Assembly (NCBI RefSeq): GCF_000955805.1
Contig: NZ_JYOA01000005.1
Coordinates: 90,276 to 131,428, forward strand
Direction: 5' to 3'
DNA from: Pseudomonas sp. 21
GTDB lineage: Bacteria > Pseudomonadota > Gammaproteobacteria > Pseudomonadales > Pseudomonadaceae
DNA length: 41,153 nt
Shown here: piece after piece, positions 28,594 through 38,238 of the stretch
Layout of the letters: each line of letters begins with the position of its first letter
How positions within the stretch are numbered: the stretch's first letter is position 1
The notes under the pieces: model-generated
Told to the model about the DNA's origin: nothing
Seen by the model: the letters and a program-made list of their open reading frames with translations, nothing else
The model's database searches: none
Position numbers and translations under genes: made by a program

Positions 28594-29542
28594 CCAGACG
28601 CTCCACGGTGCGCAACCAGACTTCGTCCACCGGCGCCTCCAGCTCCAGCACACCGCCATCAGGCAGCGGCACGCGCAGGTAGGCCGAGTGCAGGAACAGT
28701 CGCTTGCCGCCCAGTTCGCGGATTTCGCGGGAGAAATCTTCGTCGCCGTACTTGGGATCGCCGGCAATGGAGTGGCCGGCGTGCTTGGCATGCACGCGGA
28801 TCTGATGGGTACGACCGGTAATCGGACGCGCCTCGACCAGGGTAGCGAAGTCACCGAAGCGGCGAAGCACCTTGAACTCGGTCAGCGCCTCCTTGCCTTC
28901 CGGGCTCACTTCGACCACGCGCTCACCGGAGCGCAGGTTGTTCTTAAGCAGCGGCACGGCGATCTGCTTCTTGGCCGCCGGCCAGCTGCCGCGCACCAGG
29001 GCGTGGTAGCGCTTGTCCACGATACGCTCGCCACGCAGGGCGTCGTGCAGATGGCGCAGCATGCTGCGCTTCTTGGCGATCATCAGCAGGCCGGAAGTAT
29101 CGCGATCCAGGCGGTGCACCAGCTCCAGGTCCTTGCATTCCGGACGCAACTGACGAAAGGCCTCGATGACCCCGTAATTCAGGCCGCTGCCGCCATGCAC
29201 GGCGATACCGGTGGGCTTGTTCACCACGATCAGCGCCTTGTCTTCGTAGACGATGGCAGCCTCCAGGCGCTCCAGCAGGCCCTGGGCCAGTGGCACCGGC
29301 TCGTCACGCTCGGCCAGACGCAGCGGCGGAACGCGTATCACGTCGCCAGCCTGCAGCTTGTACTCGGGCTTGATGCGGCCTTTGTTGACCCGCACCTCAC
29401 CCTTGCGAAGGATGCGGTAGATCAGGGTCTTGGGCACGCCCTTGAGCTGGGTGCGGAGGAAATTGTCGATTCGTTGGCCGGCATACTCCGGCGCGACTTC
29501 AAGCAGCTGGACGCCGGAAGTCGGAGGGGCAGGATTCGTCAT
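28586..29542 (-). CDS. rluC: 23S rRNA pseudouridine synthase RluC
   Basis: This 318-residue enzyme isomerises U955, U2504 and U2580 (E. coli numbering) of 23S rRNA. An S4 RNA-binding domain is at about 20-75 ([23 protein letters not shown]). The catalytic domain has [16 protein letters not shown], the catalytic D146 in HRLDRDTSG and [12 protein letters not shown]. Start is the ATG ending at 29542; an ATG eight codons upstream is poorer. No Shine-Dalgarno sequence is seen, but TATTAT stands six nt upstream, so the mRNA may be leaderless. Confidence 0.94.
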   Translation of the reverse strand: MTNPAPPTSGVQLLEVAPEYAGQRIDNFLRTQLKGVPKTLIYRILRKGEVRVNKGRIKPEYKLQAGDVIRVPPLRLAERDEPVPLAQGLLERLEAAIVYEDKALIVVNKPTGIAVHGGSGLNYGVIEAFRQLRPECKDLELVHRLDRDTSGLLMIAKKRSMLRHLHDALRGERIVDKRYHALVRGSWPAAKKQIAVPLLKNNLRSGERVVEVSPEGKEALTEFKVLRRFGDFATLVEARPITGRTHQIRVHAKHAGHSIAGDPKYGDEDFSREIRELGGKRLFLHSAYLRVPLPDGGVLELEAPVDEVWLRTVERLDA

Positions 29543-29570
29543 CCGGATATAATAACAATTTTTCATTCAA

Positions 29571-29599
29571 TTGAAGCACTTAATCATTGCTGCTATATT
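29571..29599 (+). promoter_or_regulatory. Putative rne promoter with extended -10
   Basis: TTGAAG at 29571-29576 and TATATT at 29594-29599 are 17 nt apart, and TG at 29591-29592 gives an extended -10. It predicts a transcript start near 29606 and an rne leader of about 515 nt. Confidence 0.62.
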
Positions 29600-29605
29600 C
29601 GGGAG

Positions 29606-30119
29606 GCCGCCAAAAGTGGCCAGGCCTGCGGATGATCGCGTAATCGCCATCCCCAACCGCCTGCAAACACATTGAACGGACACGAGGCAGTCCCCGGAAG
29701 CGTTGCAACGGCCCGAGCGATTCTCGCGCCGACAGCGCCTCGAAACCCAGGCCTTCAGACATGACCACGGCCACCAAGGTAGCCGTGATAAAAGCCAACC
29801 CCGCTCCCGGATTCAGCGAGTGGCACCCGGCTCTTAAGGAAATGTGCAGGGCGGAGATGCACAACTGTCGGATTGCGTTGCTTTCATGCCTTGAACGTAG
29901 ACGCACTTGTCGTCCGCATCTGACAGTTAATTCCTCCTCCTGATGAGTGCTTGTTCTTACTCGACAAGCAGGAAACGTAGTCGCGGCACAGCAGATTTAT
30001 CCTGCTGCCGCTGGACACTGGAATGGTCCGCCGTTCCTGAGTACGTGCCTTAGCACCGACCGTGAGAGTCGTGTGTGCCGATCGCCGTTTCCGGTGGCCC
30101 CGGAAACCATTGGTACTAC
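29606..30119 (+). promoter_or_regulatory. Long 5' leader of rne with hairpin before the start codon
   Basis: This gap has no supported protein gene and should be the rne untranslated leader. An 8-bp perfect stem with a 5-nt loop, GTTTCCGG-TGGCC-CCGGAAAC (30087-30107), ends 12 nt before the rne ATG. No Shine-Dalgarno sequence lies at a normal distance. In E. coli, RNase E feedback-controls its own mRNA through structured elements in a 361-nt leader; a similar role here is inferred from size, position and structure, not sequence identity. Confidence 0.6.
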
Positions 30120-33100
30120 ATGAAAAGAATGCTGATCAACGCGACTCAACCCGAAGAGTTGCGTGTAGCGCTGGTAGACGGCCAACGCCTGTTCGACCTG
30201 GACATCGAGTCCGGTGCGCGCGAACAGAAGAAGGCCAACATCTACAAAGGCCGTATCACCCGCATCGAGCCGAGCCTCGAGGCCGCATTCGTCGACTTCG
30301 GCGCCGAACGCCACGGCTTCCTTCCCCTCAAGGAAATCTCCCGCGAGTACTTCAAGAAGAATCCTGAAGGCCGCATCAACATCAAGGACGTCCTGAGCGA
30401 AGGCCAGGAAGTCATCGTCCAGGTCGAGAAAGAAGAACGTGGCAACAAGGGCGCCGCCCTGACCACCTTCATCAGCCTCGCCGGCCGCTACCTGGTGCTC
30501 ATGCCCAACAACCCGCGCGCCGGTGGTATCTCCCGCCGCATCGAGGGTGAGGAGCGCAACGAACTGCGTGAAGCCCTGAACGGCCTGACCGTTCCCGGCG
30601 ACATGGGCCTGATCGTCCGCACCGCAGGCCTGGGCCGCAGCTCCGAAGAGCTGCAATGGGACCTGGACTACCTGCTGCAACTGTGGGGCGCCATCAAGGA
30701 AGCCTCCGGCGAGCGCAGCGGTCCGTTCCTGATCTACCAGGAAAGCAACGTCATCATCCGCGCCATCCGCGACTACCTGCGCCAGGATATCGGCGAAGTG
30801 CTGATCGACAGCCTCGACGCCCAGGAAGAAGCCCTCAACTTCATCCAGCAGGTCATGCCGCAGTACGCGAGCAAGGTGAAGCTGTACCAGGACAGCGTTC
30901 CGCTGTTCAACCGCTTCCAGATCGAGAGCCAGATCGAAACCGCCTTCCAGCGCGAAGTGAAGCTGCCGTCGGGCGGCTCCATCGTCATCGATCCGACTGA
31001 AGCCCTGGTGTCCATCGACATCAACTCGGCGCGCGCCACCAAAGGCGGCGACATCGAGGAAACCGCCCTGCAGACCAACCTGGAAGCGGCCGAGGAAATC
31101 GCCCGCCAGCTGCGCCTGCGTGATATCGGCGGCCTGATCGTCATCGACTTCATCGACATGACCCCGGCGAAGAACCAGCGCGCCGTGGAAGAACGCGTCC
31201 GCGAAGCCCTGGAAGCCGACCGCGCCCGCGTGCAGGTTGGCCGCATCTCGCGCTTCGGCCTGCTGGAAATGTCCCGTCAGCGCCTGCGCCCGTCCCTGGG
31301 CGAGACCAGCGGCATCGTCTGCCCGCGCTGCAACGGCCAAGGCATCATCCGCGACGTCGAATCCCTGTCGCTGGCCATTCTGCGCCTGATCGAGGAAGAA
31401 GCCCTGAAGGACCGCACCGCCGAAGTTCGTGCGCGCGTGCCGTTCCAGGTTGCCGCCTTCCTGCTCAACGAGAAGCGCAACGCCATCACCAAGATCGAGC
31501 TGCGCACCCGCGCGCGCATCTTCATCCTGCCGGACGACCACCTGGAAACTCCGCACTTCGAAGTCCAGCGCCTGCGTGACGACAACCCCGAACTGCTGTC
31601 CGGCCATGCCAGCTACGAGATGGCCCCGGAAGAGCACGAGGAAGTCCAGCCGGTCAGCGCCACCCGCACCCTGGTTCGCCAGGAAGCCGCCGTGAAGACC
31701 GTTTCCCCGCAGAGCCCTGCCCCGCAGCAGGCTGCCGCTGAAGCACCGGTCGCCGTCGAAGCCACCAAGCCCATGCCTGAGCCGAGCCTGTTCCAGGGCC
31801 TGGTGAAATCGCTGGTGGGCCTGTTCGCCGGCAGCAAGCCGGAGCCGACCCCGGTCGCCGCCGAGAAGCCCGCCACCGAGCGTAGCGAAGGCCAGGGCGA
31901 GCGCCGCAACGGCCGTCAGCAGAACCGTCGCCGTGACGGTCGCGATGGCGGTCGTCGTGATGACGAGCGTAAAGAGCGTGGTCGCCGCGACGAGCGCGGT
32001 GAGCGCACTGAACGCCCGGCTCGCGAAGAGCGTCAGCCGCGCGAAGAACGCGCCGAGCGTCAGCCCCGCGAGGAGCGCCAGCCGCGCGAAGAGCGTGCCG
32101 AGCGTCAACCGCGCGAGGAACGCCAGCCGCGTGAAGAGCGCGCCGAACGTCAACCGCGTGAAGAGCGTCAGCCGCGCGAAGAACGCGCCGAGCGCCAGCC
32201 GCGCGAGGAGCGTCAACCCCGCGAAGAGCGTGGTGAGCGCGCCGATCGTCAACCGCGTGAAGAGCGCCAGCCGCGCGAAGAGCGTCAACCGCGCGGTGAG
32301 CGTGGCGAGCGCGCCGAGCGTCAGCCCCGTGAAGAGCGTCAGCCGCGCGAAGACCGTCAGGCTCGCGATGCCGCCGCCCTGGAAGCTGAAGAGCTGCCGA
32401 ACGAGGAGCTGCTGGATCAACAGGACGACGAAGGTTCGGACGACGAGCGTCCGCGTCGCCGCTCCCGCGGCCAGCGTCGCCGCAGCAACCGCCGCGAGCG
32501 CCAGCGTGAAGCCGGTGTGGATGGCGCTGAAGGTGAAGTGAGCGCCGAAGGCACTGCCGAACAGGCTGCTTCCGACACCCCGTCGCCTGCCGCCATGGTC
32601 GCTGCCGCCGCTACCGCTGTAGCCGTTGCAGAAGCCGCCGCCGAGCAGGAGCAGCCCGCCGCCCAGGCTGAAACCGAGACCCAGCCGCTGGAGTCCGGCG
32701 TGGTTGAAGCCGTGCGCACCGAAAGCGCCCTGGAACAGACCATCGAGTTCCTGGCCAAGCCCGCCGAGCAGGCTGCCGAGCCGGTAGAAGCTGCCAGTGA
32801 GATCGTTGAAGTGACTGCGGCCGAGCCGGTGGTTGCGGAAGAGGCATCGGCTCCGACTGCTGAATCCGTGATCGAAGCCGTCGCCCAACTGGTCGAAGAG
32901 CCTCAGGCTGAAGCTCCGGTGGTTGTGGAGGAAGCTCCGGCTGCCGCTGCGACGGCTACCGAAGAAGCTCCGGCCGTTCCGGCCAACGCCACCGGCCGCG
33001 CCTCCAACGACCCGCGCGAGCGTCGTCGCCAGGAACGCGCGGCCCGCGAAGCCGCCGCGGCTGCAGCGGCTGCCCCGCAGGTCGAGCAGGCTCCGGCTGT

Positions 33101-33317
33101 CGAAGCGGTGATCGAGGAAGTTGCCGTCGTCGAAGCTGAAGTCGTGGCCGAACCGGCTGCCGACGTCACCGCAGAGACCGTTGTGGCCGAAGCGGTGAAC
33201 GAAGCCGAAGCCCAATCCGTGGAGCAGGCCGAAGCGACTGCCGAACAGGTTGAAGGCGACAAGGCCGAGAAGACCGAGGAAGAAGAAGGCACCGTGGTTG
33301 AGAAACACCACAGCTGA
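30120..33317 (+). CDS. rne: Ribonuclease E
   Basis: This 1065-residue endonuclease organises mRNA decay and stable-RNA processing. The N-terminal catalytic half (1 to ~510) has an S1 domain (about 36-120), DNase-like active-site acids D300 (VSIDINSAR) and D343 (VIDFIDM), and the zinc-link C401/C404 (CPRC). Residues ~555-571 ([17 protein letters not shown]) look like the amphipathic membrane-binding helix. The disordered C-terminal half holds Arg/Glu REER repeats (~632-750), an Arg-rich stretch with [15 protein letters not shown], Ala/Val/Glu-rich linkers, and NDPRERRR at 963-970, in a position suited to partner binding. The ATG at 30120 matches the E. coli N-terminus [10 protein letters not shown]. 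Confidence 0.97.
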   Translation: MKRMLINATQPEELRVALVDGQRLFDLDIESGAREQKKANIYKGRITRIEPSLEAAFVDFGAERHGFLPLKEISREYFKKNPEGRINIKDVLSEGQEVIVQVEKEERGNKGAALTTFISLAGRYLVLMPNNPRAGGISRRIEGEERNELREALNGLTVPGDMGLIVRTAGLGRSSEELQWDLDYLLQLWGAIKEASGERSGPFLIYQESNVIIRAIRDYLRQDIGEVLIDSLDAQEEALNFIQQVMPQYASKVKLYQDSVPLFNRFQIESQIETAFQREVKLPSGGSIVIDPTEALVSIDINSARATKGGDIEETALQTNLEAAEEIARQLRLRDIGGLIVIDFIDMTPAKNQRAVEERVREALEADRARVQVGRISRFGLLEMSRQRLRPSLGETSGIVCPRCNGQGIIRDVESLSLAILRLIEEEALKDRTAEVRARVPFQVAAFLLNEKRNAITKIELRTRARIFILPDDHLETPHFEVQRLRDDNPELLSGHASYEMAPEEHEEVQPVSATRTLVRQEAAVKTVSPQSPAPQQAAAEAPVAVEATKPMPEPSLFQGLVKSLVGLFAGSKPEPTPVAAEKPATERSEGQGERRNGRQQNRRRDGRDGGRRDDERKERGRRDERGERTERPAREERQPREERAERQPREERQPREERAERQPREERQPREERAERQPREERQPREERAERQPREERQPREERGERADRQPREERQPREERQPRGERGERAERQPREERQPREDRQARDAAALEAEELPNEELLDQQDDEGSDDERPRRRSRGQRRRSNRRERQREAGVDGAEGEVSAEGTAEQAASDTPSPAAMVAAAATAVAVAEAAAEQEQPAAQAETETQPLESGVVEAVRTESALEQTIEFLAKPAEQAAEPVEAASEIVEVTAAEPVVAEEASAPTAESVIEAVAQLVEEPQAEAPVVVEEAPAAAATATEEAPAVPANATGRASNDPRERRRQERAAREAAAAAAAAPQVEQAPAVEAVIEEVAVVEAEVVAEPAADVTAETVVAEAVNEAEAQSVEQAEATAEQVEGDKAEKTEEEEGTVVEKHHS
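32040..32219 (+). repeat. Four tandem 45-bp repeats in rne ([15 protein letters not shown])
   Basis: Four consecutive 45-bp units encode [15 protein letters not shown]. Imperfect further copies extend the array on both sides, roughly 32013-32364. The copies differ at synonymous sites (GAA/GAG, CGC/CGT, CAG/CAA), so the array is old enough to have diverged while the peptide is conserved. Confidence 0.93.
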
Positions 33318-33332
33318 TAGCTTCCGAGCATG

Positions 33333-33365
33333 AAAAAGGGGATGCCTAGGCATCCCCTTTTTTAT
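33333..33365. terminator. rne terminator
   Basis: The perfect hairpin AAAAAGGGGATGCC-TA-GGCATCCCCTTTTT is followed by more T and lies 15 nt after the rne stop. The A run makes it potentially bidirectional. Confidence 0.93.
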
Positions 33366-33431
33366 TGCCCGCAATACGAGAATCTCCCCTTTTCGCAGTC
33401 CGCGATTGGCTTCCGGCGCGATGCGGACCTA

Positions 33432-33508
33432 TCGCGGACAGAGTCCGCTCCTACGATCAGTCCTGATCCGCAGCTCGCGGCGGATTGCGAGCAAGCTCGC
33501 CCCTGCGA
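33432..33508. repeat. Pseudomonas REP-type doublet (BIME-like) between rne and murB terminators
   Basis: Two REP-like hairpins occur in the same orientation: GCGGAC-AGA-GTCCGC followed by TCCTACG (33434-33454), and GCGAGC-AA-GCTCGC followed by CCCTGCGA (33487-33508). Between them is a third perfect hairpin, GATCAG-TC-CTGATC (33455-33468). These resemble the abundant GCTCCTAC-type REPs of pseudomonads. The remainder of the 269-nt rne-murB gap holds only the two terminators. Confidence 0.75.
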
Positions 33509-33542
33509 AGCGTCGCCCTCATTTGCGTGGGGGAACAGGCAC

Positions 33543-33572
33543 AAAAAAGGGATGCCGAAGCATCCCTTTTTC
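33543..33572 (-). terminator. murB operon terminator
   Basis: On the minus strand the hairpin AAAAAGGGATGC-TTCG-GCATCCCTTTTT has a stable UUCG tetraloop. It ends the exbB-murB run and faces the rne terminator across the REP doublet. Confidence 0.92.
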
Positions 33573-33586
33573 CATCTGAAGCAACC

Positions 33587-34606
33587 TCAGTAAAGATTCG
33601 GCTCCATCTCCAGCTCCACGCCAAAGCGCTGCTGGATGTCCTCCCGGATACGCAGCGCCAGGCCATGCAACTGCGCCCCGGTGGCGCCGCCGTAGTTGAC
33701 CAGGACCAGCGCCTGCTGCGCGTGGACGCCAGCTGCGCCGTCACGGAAGCCCTTCCATCCGGCCTTGTCGATCAGCCAGCCGGCGGCCAGCTTCATTTGG
33801 CCATCGCCCTGCGGATACGCCACCAGGTCGCTATAGCGTTGACGCAACGCTTCGGCCTGGTCTGCGCAGACCACCGGGTTCTTGAAGAAACTGCCGGCAT
33901 TGCCCAGCACGGCCGGGTCCGGGAGCTTCTCGCGGCGGATCGCGCAGATCACTCGCGAGACGTCGGCCGGAGTCGGAGCAGTGACGCCCTCCTCTGCCAG
34001 GCGCTGGCGCACGGGGCCGTAGTCCAGGTGCAGTTTCGCCGCGCGACTCAGGGCGAAGCGAACCCGCAGGATCAGCCAACGACCCGGCTCGCGCTTGAAG
34101 CGGCTTTCGCGGTAGGCAAAGGCGCAGTCATCCAGACCGAACTCGCGCAGCTCGCCGCTCTCCCGGTCCAGCGCGGCCAGGCCGGCGAACACGTCCTTGA
34201 TCTCGACGCCATACGCGCCGATGTTCTGCATCGGCGCCGCGCCAACGGTGCCGGGAATCAGGCTGAGGTTTTCCAGCCCGCCGAAGCCCTGAGCCAGCGT
34301 CCAGCGCACGAAGTCATCCCACACCTCGCCGGCTTCCGCCTCGACCACCACACGCTTGCCGTCATCACTGACGACACGAACACCGCGGGAAGCCATGCGC
34401 AGCACCAGCGCCTCGACGTCACGGGTCAGCAACAGGTTGCTGCCGCCACCGATCACCATCAGCGGCAGGCCTTTTTCGACGGCGGCGGTAATACCGGCGC
34501 GCACCTCGGCATCGTCATGAGCCTGGGCGAACCAGCGCGCCGCGACTTCGACACCGAAGGTGTTGTAGGGCTTGAGGGAAATGCGTTCTTGCAGTTGCAG
34601 CGTCAC
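33587..34606 (-). CDS. murB: UDP-N-acetylenolpyruvoylglucosamine reductase
   Basis: This 339-residue FAD enzyme reduces UDP-GlcNAc-enolpyruvate to UDP-MurNAc. It begins LKPYNTFGVEV, binds FAD with VIGGGSNLL (51-59) and GTVGAAPMQNIGAYGVE, and shows YRESRFK and the catalytic-Ser loop NAGSFFKNP. A type I MurB of usual length for Pseudomonas. The start is a GTG overlapping the ptpA stop by 4 nt (GTGA). Confidence 0.95.
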   Translation of the reverse strand: MTLQLQERISLKPYNTFGVEVAARWFAQAHDDAEVRAGITAAVEKGLPLMVIGGGSNLLLTRDVEALVLRMASRGVRVVSDDGKRVVVEAEAGEVWDDFVRWTLAQGFGGLENLSLIPGTVGAAPMQNIGAYGVEIKDVFAGLAALDRESGELREFGLDDCAFAYRESRFKREPGRWLILRVRFALSRAAKLHLDYGPVRQRLAEEGVTAPTPADVSRVICAIRREKLPDPAVLGNAGSFFKNPVVCADQAEALRQRYSDLVAYPQGDGQMKLAAGWLIDKAGWKGFRDGAAGVHAQQALVLVNYGGATGAQLHGLALRIREDIQQRFGVELEMEPNLY

Positions 34607-35067
34607 AGGCGCCCCTTCACTTCCGTCAGCAGGCCGTCGCAGGCCCTTTCCACCAGATCCAGCACCTGTTCGAAACCGTCCTCGCCGCCGTAGTACGGAT
34701 CGGGGACTTCGTCGATTTCCAGCTCGTAACGACGCAGGAACAGGTCCAGCTCCGCCATGCCACCGCTACCGCGCAGACGCTTGAGGTCGCGCAGGTTGGC
34801 GTTGTCCATGGCCAGGACCAGGTCGTAGCGGGAGAAGTCGGCGACGCTGACCTGCCGTGCCCGCAGGCCCGACAGATCATAGCCACGGCGCAGCGCGGCG
34901 GCACGGGTACGCGCGTCCGGCGCCTTGCCGACGTGCCAGTCGCCGGTGCCAGCCGAGTCGATCTCGATGCGATCCTCAAGGCCCGCTTCGCGGACCTTCT
35001 GGCGGAACACGCCTTCGGCGGTGGGCGAGCGGCAGATGTTGCCCAGGCAGACGAACAGGACCTTCAT
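34603..35067 (-). CDS. ptpA: Low-molecular-weight protein tyrosine phosphatase
   Basis: This 154-residue phosphatase has the P-loop C7-LGNIC-R13-S14 directly at the N-terminus, with general acid D123 in VPDPYYGG. The start is the ATG ending at 35067, which shares a base with the kdsB stop; a TTG one codon upstream is possible but unlikely. Substrate proteins are unknown. It sits between kdsB and murB, as in related pseudomonads, with no tyrosine kinase gene nearby. Confidence 0.94.
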   Translation of the reverse strand: MKVLFVCLGNICRSPTAEGVFRQKVREAGLEDRIEIDSAGTGDWHVGKAPDARTRAAALRRGYDLSGLRARQVSVADFSRYDLVLAMDNANLRDLKRLRGSGGMAELDLFLRRYELEIDEVPDPYYGGEDGFEQVLDLVERACDGLLTEVKGRL

Positions 35068-35831
35068 CAAGCCCCCAGGATGCGCCGGACGCGCTCCAGG
35101 TCTTCCGGGGTATCGACGCCAGCCTGCGGCGCCTCCAGGGCATCAGCCACATGGATGCGCACGCCATGCCAGAGCGCGCGCAGCTGCTCCAGGCACTCGG
35201 TGTCTTCCAGCCAGCACGGGCCCCAGGCCACGAAATCTCGCAGGAAGCGCGCGCGGTAGGCATAGATACCGATGTGGCGGCGGTAGGGCACGTCGGCCGG
35301 CAGGCTTTCGCGATCCACCGCGAAGGCGTCGCGCGCCCAGGGCAGCGTGGCGCGGCTGAAGGTCAGCGCCAGGCCGTTCTTGTCGCTGACCACCTTGACG
35401 ATGTTCGGGTTGAACAACGCGGCCGGGTCATGGATTTCCTCGCACAAGGTGGCGATGCCCGCCTCCGGGTGCGCCGCGAGGTTGGCAGCCACCTGATCGA
35501 TGATCGACGGCGGCACAAGCGGCTCGTCGCCCTGCACGTTGACCACGATGGCGTCGTCGGCCAGGCCCAGCGCATCGGCCACTTCCGCCAGGCGGTCGGT
35601 GCCGGAGTTGTGGTCGGCGCGGGTCAGCACCACCTGGGCGCCGAAGCCCTGGCAGGCATCGAAGATGCGCTGGTCGTCAGTGGCGACCACCACCTGGGTG
35701 GCGGAGCTTTTGCCGGCCTGCGTCCAGACGTGCTGGATCATCGGTTTGCCGGCGATGTCCTGCAGCGGCTTGCCGGGCAGGCGGGTGGAGGCATAGCGGG
35801 CGGGAATGACAACGGTATAGGCCTGGGTCAT
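35067..35831 (-). CDS. kdsB: 3-deoxy-manno-octulosonate cytidylyltransferase
   Basis: This 254-residue enzyme activates Kdo as CMP-Kdo for the LPS inner core. Motifs are [15 protein letters not shown] at 9-23, VVATDD near 48, [11 protein letters not shown] near 98-108, and [13 protein letters not shown]. It lies 4 nt from the Trm112-like gene and is coupled to ptpA by a 1-nt overlap. LpxK, needed for the same Kdo2-lipid A pathway, is two genes upstream. Confidence 0.95.
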   Translation of the reverse strand: MTQAYTVVIPARYASTRLPGKPLQDIAGKPMIQHVWTQAGKSSATQVVVATDDQRIFDACQGFGAQVVLTRADHNSGTDRLAEVADALGLADDAIVVNVQGDEPLVPPSIIDQVAANLAAHPEAGIATLCEEIHDPAALFNPNIVKVVSDKNGLALTFSRATLPWARDAFAVDRESLPADVPYRRHIGIYAYRARFLRDFVAWGPCWLEDTECLEQLRALWHGVRIHVADALEAPQAGVDTPEDLERVRRILGA

Positions 35832-35835
35832 GGCG

Positions 35836-36021
35836 TTACTTGTCCAGACGCTCGTCGACGCTCAGGGTGCGCGCCTCGCCTTCGAGCATCACCGGGATGC
35901 CGTCGCGCACCGGGTAGGCCAGGCCGTCGGCCTTGCAGATCAGCTCGGACTTGTCATCGGTGAGCTTGAGCGGGCCCTTGCACAGCGGACAGGCGAGGAT
36001 ATCGAGGAGTTTCGGGTCCAT
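35836..36021 (-). CDS. Trm112-like (YcaR/UPF0434) small zinc-ribbon protein
   Basis: This 61-residue protein starts [19 protein letters not shown]11, C14 and C29 are likely zinc ligands (the usual fourth Cys is replaced), and it has the family's [14 protein letters not shown] segment. Homologues act as partners of methyltransferases in other organisms; in bacteria the role is unclear. It lies between lpxK (66-nt gap) and kdsB (4-nt gap), a conserved arrangement. Confidence 0.93.
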   Translation of the reverse strand: MDPKLLDILACPLCKGPLKLTDDKSELICKADGLAYPVRDGIPVMLEGEARTLSVDERLDK

Positions 36022-36087
36022 GGTGCGTTCCTTGAGCTTAAACAGCGAACAGTTTGAATGCGGACGGCGCCGGAATGCGACGGCGGA

Positions 36088-37086
36088 TCAGCGGGCGAGC
36101 AGGCGCTCGAGCTGAACGTCGAACCAGGCGACGAAGGCCGGCGACGGCTGCGCTTCGACGGCGAGGTACCACCAGTCGGGCGCGGCGAAGGACCGGCATT
36201 TCACCGCGTCCTTCTCGGTCATGACCAGCGGCAGTTCCGGCGTAAAGCGCAGCTGCTCGGCGGTAAAGGCCGCATGGTCGGGGAAGGGATGCGGAATCGG
36301 CCGCCAGTTTAGCGCCTCGAGCGTCGTGAAGAAACGCTGCGGGTTGCCGATCGCGGCCAGGGCATGCACCTCCTGCCCGGCGGGGAAATGCTCGACGCCA
36401 CGGCGCTCGCCACTGGCCAGGTTGACCAGGACCGATGGTCGCAGGACGAAGGAGAAGGCGCCGGGCGGATCGGACGGCGCGCCGTTGTGCAGCACGGCGT
36501 CGACTTCGCTCAGTCGCTCGGCAGGTTCGCGCAGCGGCCCCGCGGGCAGGCAGCGGCCGTTGCCCAGGCCACGGGCGGCATCGATCAGCACCAGCTCCAG
36601 GTCACGGGCCAGGCGGTAATGTTGCAGACCATCGTCGCAGAGGATCAGGTCCAGCGGCTCTTCGGCCAGCAGCCCGCGCACGGCACTGGAGCGGTCCGGG
36701 TCGATCATCAGCGGCACGCCACTGCGGCGCACGATCATCAGCGGCTCGTCGCCCGCCTCCGCCGCCGACTGCTCCGCGCGCACGCGCCAGGGCGTCTGCG
36801 GCGGCTTGGCGCCGTAGCCACGGCTGACCACGCCGACCTTCAGCCCGCGGGCGCGGCAGTGCTCGATCAGCCAGAGGATCATCGGCGTCTTGCCGGTGCC
36901 ACCCACGGTGATGTTGCCGACCACGATGATCGGCACGGGGGCGCGAAAGGCCGGCTTGGCGCCGGAGAGGAAGTCCTGCCGGCGGCCGTGGGCGACGCGC
37001 CGGTAGAGCAGTTCGAACGGCCTGAGCAGGGCAAGGGCCGGGTGGCCCTTGTACCAGGCGTCGAGCAGGCGGTCGGAGAACGCCAT
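36088..37086 (-). CDS. lpxK: Tetraacyldisaccharide 4'-kinase
   Basis: This 332-residue inner-membrane-associated kinase phosphorylates the 4' position of the lipid A disaccharide. The P-loop is [11 protein letters not shown] (58-68), followed by VSRGYG, and [10 protein letters not shown] with catalytic D151/D152 and H156. N-terminal hydrophobic residues (about 15-30) suit membrane docking. Its ATG overlaps the exbD stop by one base. MsbA, next to lpxK in E. coli, is absent here. Confidence 0.94.
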   Translation of the reverse strand: MAFSDRLLDAWYKGHPALALLRPFELLYRRVAHGRRQDFLSGAKPAFRAPVPIIVVGNITVGGTGKTPMILWLIEHCRARGLKVGVVSRGYGAKPPQTPWRVRAEQSAAEAGDEPLMIVRRSGVPLMIDPDRSSAVRGLLAEEPLDLILCDDGLQHYRLARDLELVLIDAARGLGNGRCLPAGPLREPAERLSEVDAVLHNGAPSDPPGAFSFVLRPSVLVNLASGERRGVEHFPAGQEVHALAAIGNPQRFFTTLEALNWRPIPHPFPDHAAFTAEQLRFTPELPLVMTEKDAVKCRSFAAPDWWYLAVEAQPSPAFVAWFDVQLERLLAR

Positions 37087-37535
37087 CAGGGGGTCTTCTT
37101 GTCCGCCCGGGACTCGATGGTGGTGATGCGCAGGTGGGTAAAGCCCAGCTTGCCGGCGGCATCCATCGCGGTGACCACGGACTGGTAATCCACCTTGCCG
37201 TCGGCGGTGATCACCACCGGCAGGCTGTTATCGCCGGCGGATTCACGCTGCATGGCGTTCATCAGGTTTTCCAGGTCGTCGCGCGCCAGGCTCTGGCCGT
37301 TGAGCGCGTAGTGACCTTCGAGGCTGATGGAGATTTCCAGCTGCTTGATCTCGGTGGCTTCGGGCGGCGTGCCGCTGACCGCCTCAGGCAGTTCGACCTT
37401 GAGCTGCGACGGTTTGGTGAACGAGGTGGCGACCACGAAGAACAGCAACAGCACGAAGATCACGTCGATCAGCGACGCCAGGTTGATGAAGACGTCCTCG
37501 CGGGCCGCTCCGCCCGCTCTGCGGCGGAATTTCAC
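37086..37535 (-). CDS. exbD: ExbD/TolR-family proton-channel protein
   Basis: This 149-residue protein has a short cytosolic N-terminus, one membrane helix (about 20-40) carrying the ion-conducting D24 ([13 protein letters not shown]), and a periplasmic domain. With ExbB it forms a proton-driven motor that energises outer-membrane processes. The start is a GTG overlapping the exbB stop by 4 nt. No tonB or tol gene is adjacent, so its partner is not evident. Confidence 0.92.
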   Translation of the reverse strand: MKFRRRAGGAAREDVFINLASLIDVIFVLLLFFVVATSFTKPSQLKVELPEAVSGTPPEATEIKQLEISISLEGHYALNGQSLARDDLENLMNAMQRESAGDNSLPVVITADGKVDYQSVVTAMDAAGKLGFTHLRITTIESRADKKTP

Positions 37536-38167
37536 GCTTTGCCTTCCTCGACGAAGTCGACTTCGCGGTCGCCCTGGGTCACTTCCACCAGCTTGATGGC
37601 TTCCTGTTCCATGGCGATGACCAGCTCATCGACGCGGCGCAGCAGGTAGCGGTGGAAGAACACTGCCGGGATCGCCACGATCAGGCCGGCCGCGGTGGTG
37701 ATCAGGGCCTTGGAGATACCGCCGGCAAGCATCGGCGCGTTGGCCATGCCGTCGCCCATGAAGGCGCTGAAGATCTGGATCATGCCGAACACGGTACCCA
37801 GCAGGCCGAGCAGCGGCGCCATGGCGGCGATGGTGCCCAGGGCGTTGAGGTAGCGCTCCAGCTCGTGGATGACGCGGGACGCGGCCTCCTCGATGCACTC
37901 CTTCATGATCTCGCGACCGTGCTTGGAATTGGCCAGGCCGGCGGCGAGGATTTCACCCAGCGGGGAAGACGCGCGCAGGTCCTTCAGGGCCTGGCTGTTC
38001 ATCTTCTTGTCCTTGATCTGCTTCCACACCTGGCCGAGCAGCTGCGGCGGGGCCACACGGCTCAAGCGCAGGGTCCAGAGACGTTCGGCGACGATCGCCA
38101 TGGCAGCGACGGAGCTCAGCAAGATCGGCAGCATCATCCAGCCGCCAGCTTTGACCAGTTCCCACAC
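37532..38167 (-). CDS. exbB: ExbB/TolQ/MotA-family proton-channel protein
   Basis: This 211-residue protein has three membrane helices: about 9-28, about 105-130 and about 145-168. It contains the conserved APLLGLLGTVFGMI and GGISKALITTAAGLIVAIPAV segments of the MotA/TolQ/ExbB family. The start is a GTG ending at 38167 with AGGGGA upstream, giving MWELVKAGGWMMLP; the frame continues upstream into comEC without homology. It is followed by exbD and lies 71 nt downstream of comEC. Confidence 0.92.
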   Translation of the reverse strand: MWELVKAGGWMMLPILLSSVAAMAIVAERLWTLRLSRVAPPQLLGQVWKQIKDKKMNSQALKDLRASSPLGEILAAGLANSKHGREIMKECIEEAASRVIHELERYLNALGTIAAMAPLLGLLGTVFGMIQIFSAFMGDGMANAPMLAGGISKALITTAAGLIVAIPAVFFHRYLLRRVDELVIAMEQEAIKLVEVTQGDREVDFVEEGKA

Positions 38168-38238
38168 AGTGGTGAATCCCCTGAAAAAAAGTGGCGCCAC
38201 TCTAGCACAGGGGCCGTGGCGAGCCGACCGCCCGAGGC

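Noticed and set aside
29997-33374. A 1125-codon open frame antisense to rne
   Set aside because: It mirrors rne exactly, has a composition typical of a GC-rich shadow frame (Gly/Phe/Leu/Arg runs from the reverse of Glu/Ala/Arg codons), and matches no family; rne itself is unambiguous.
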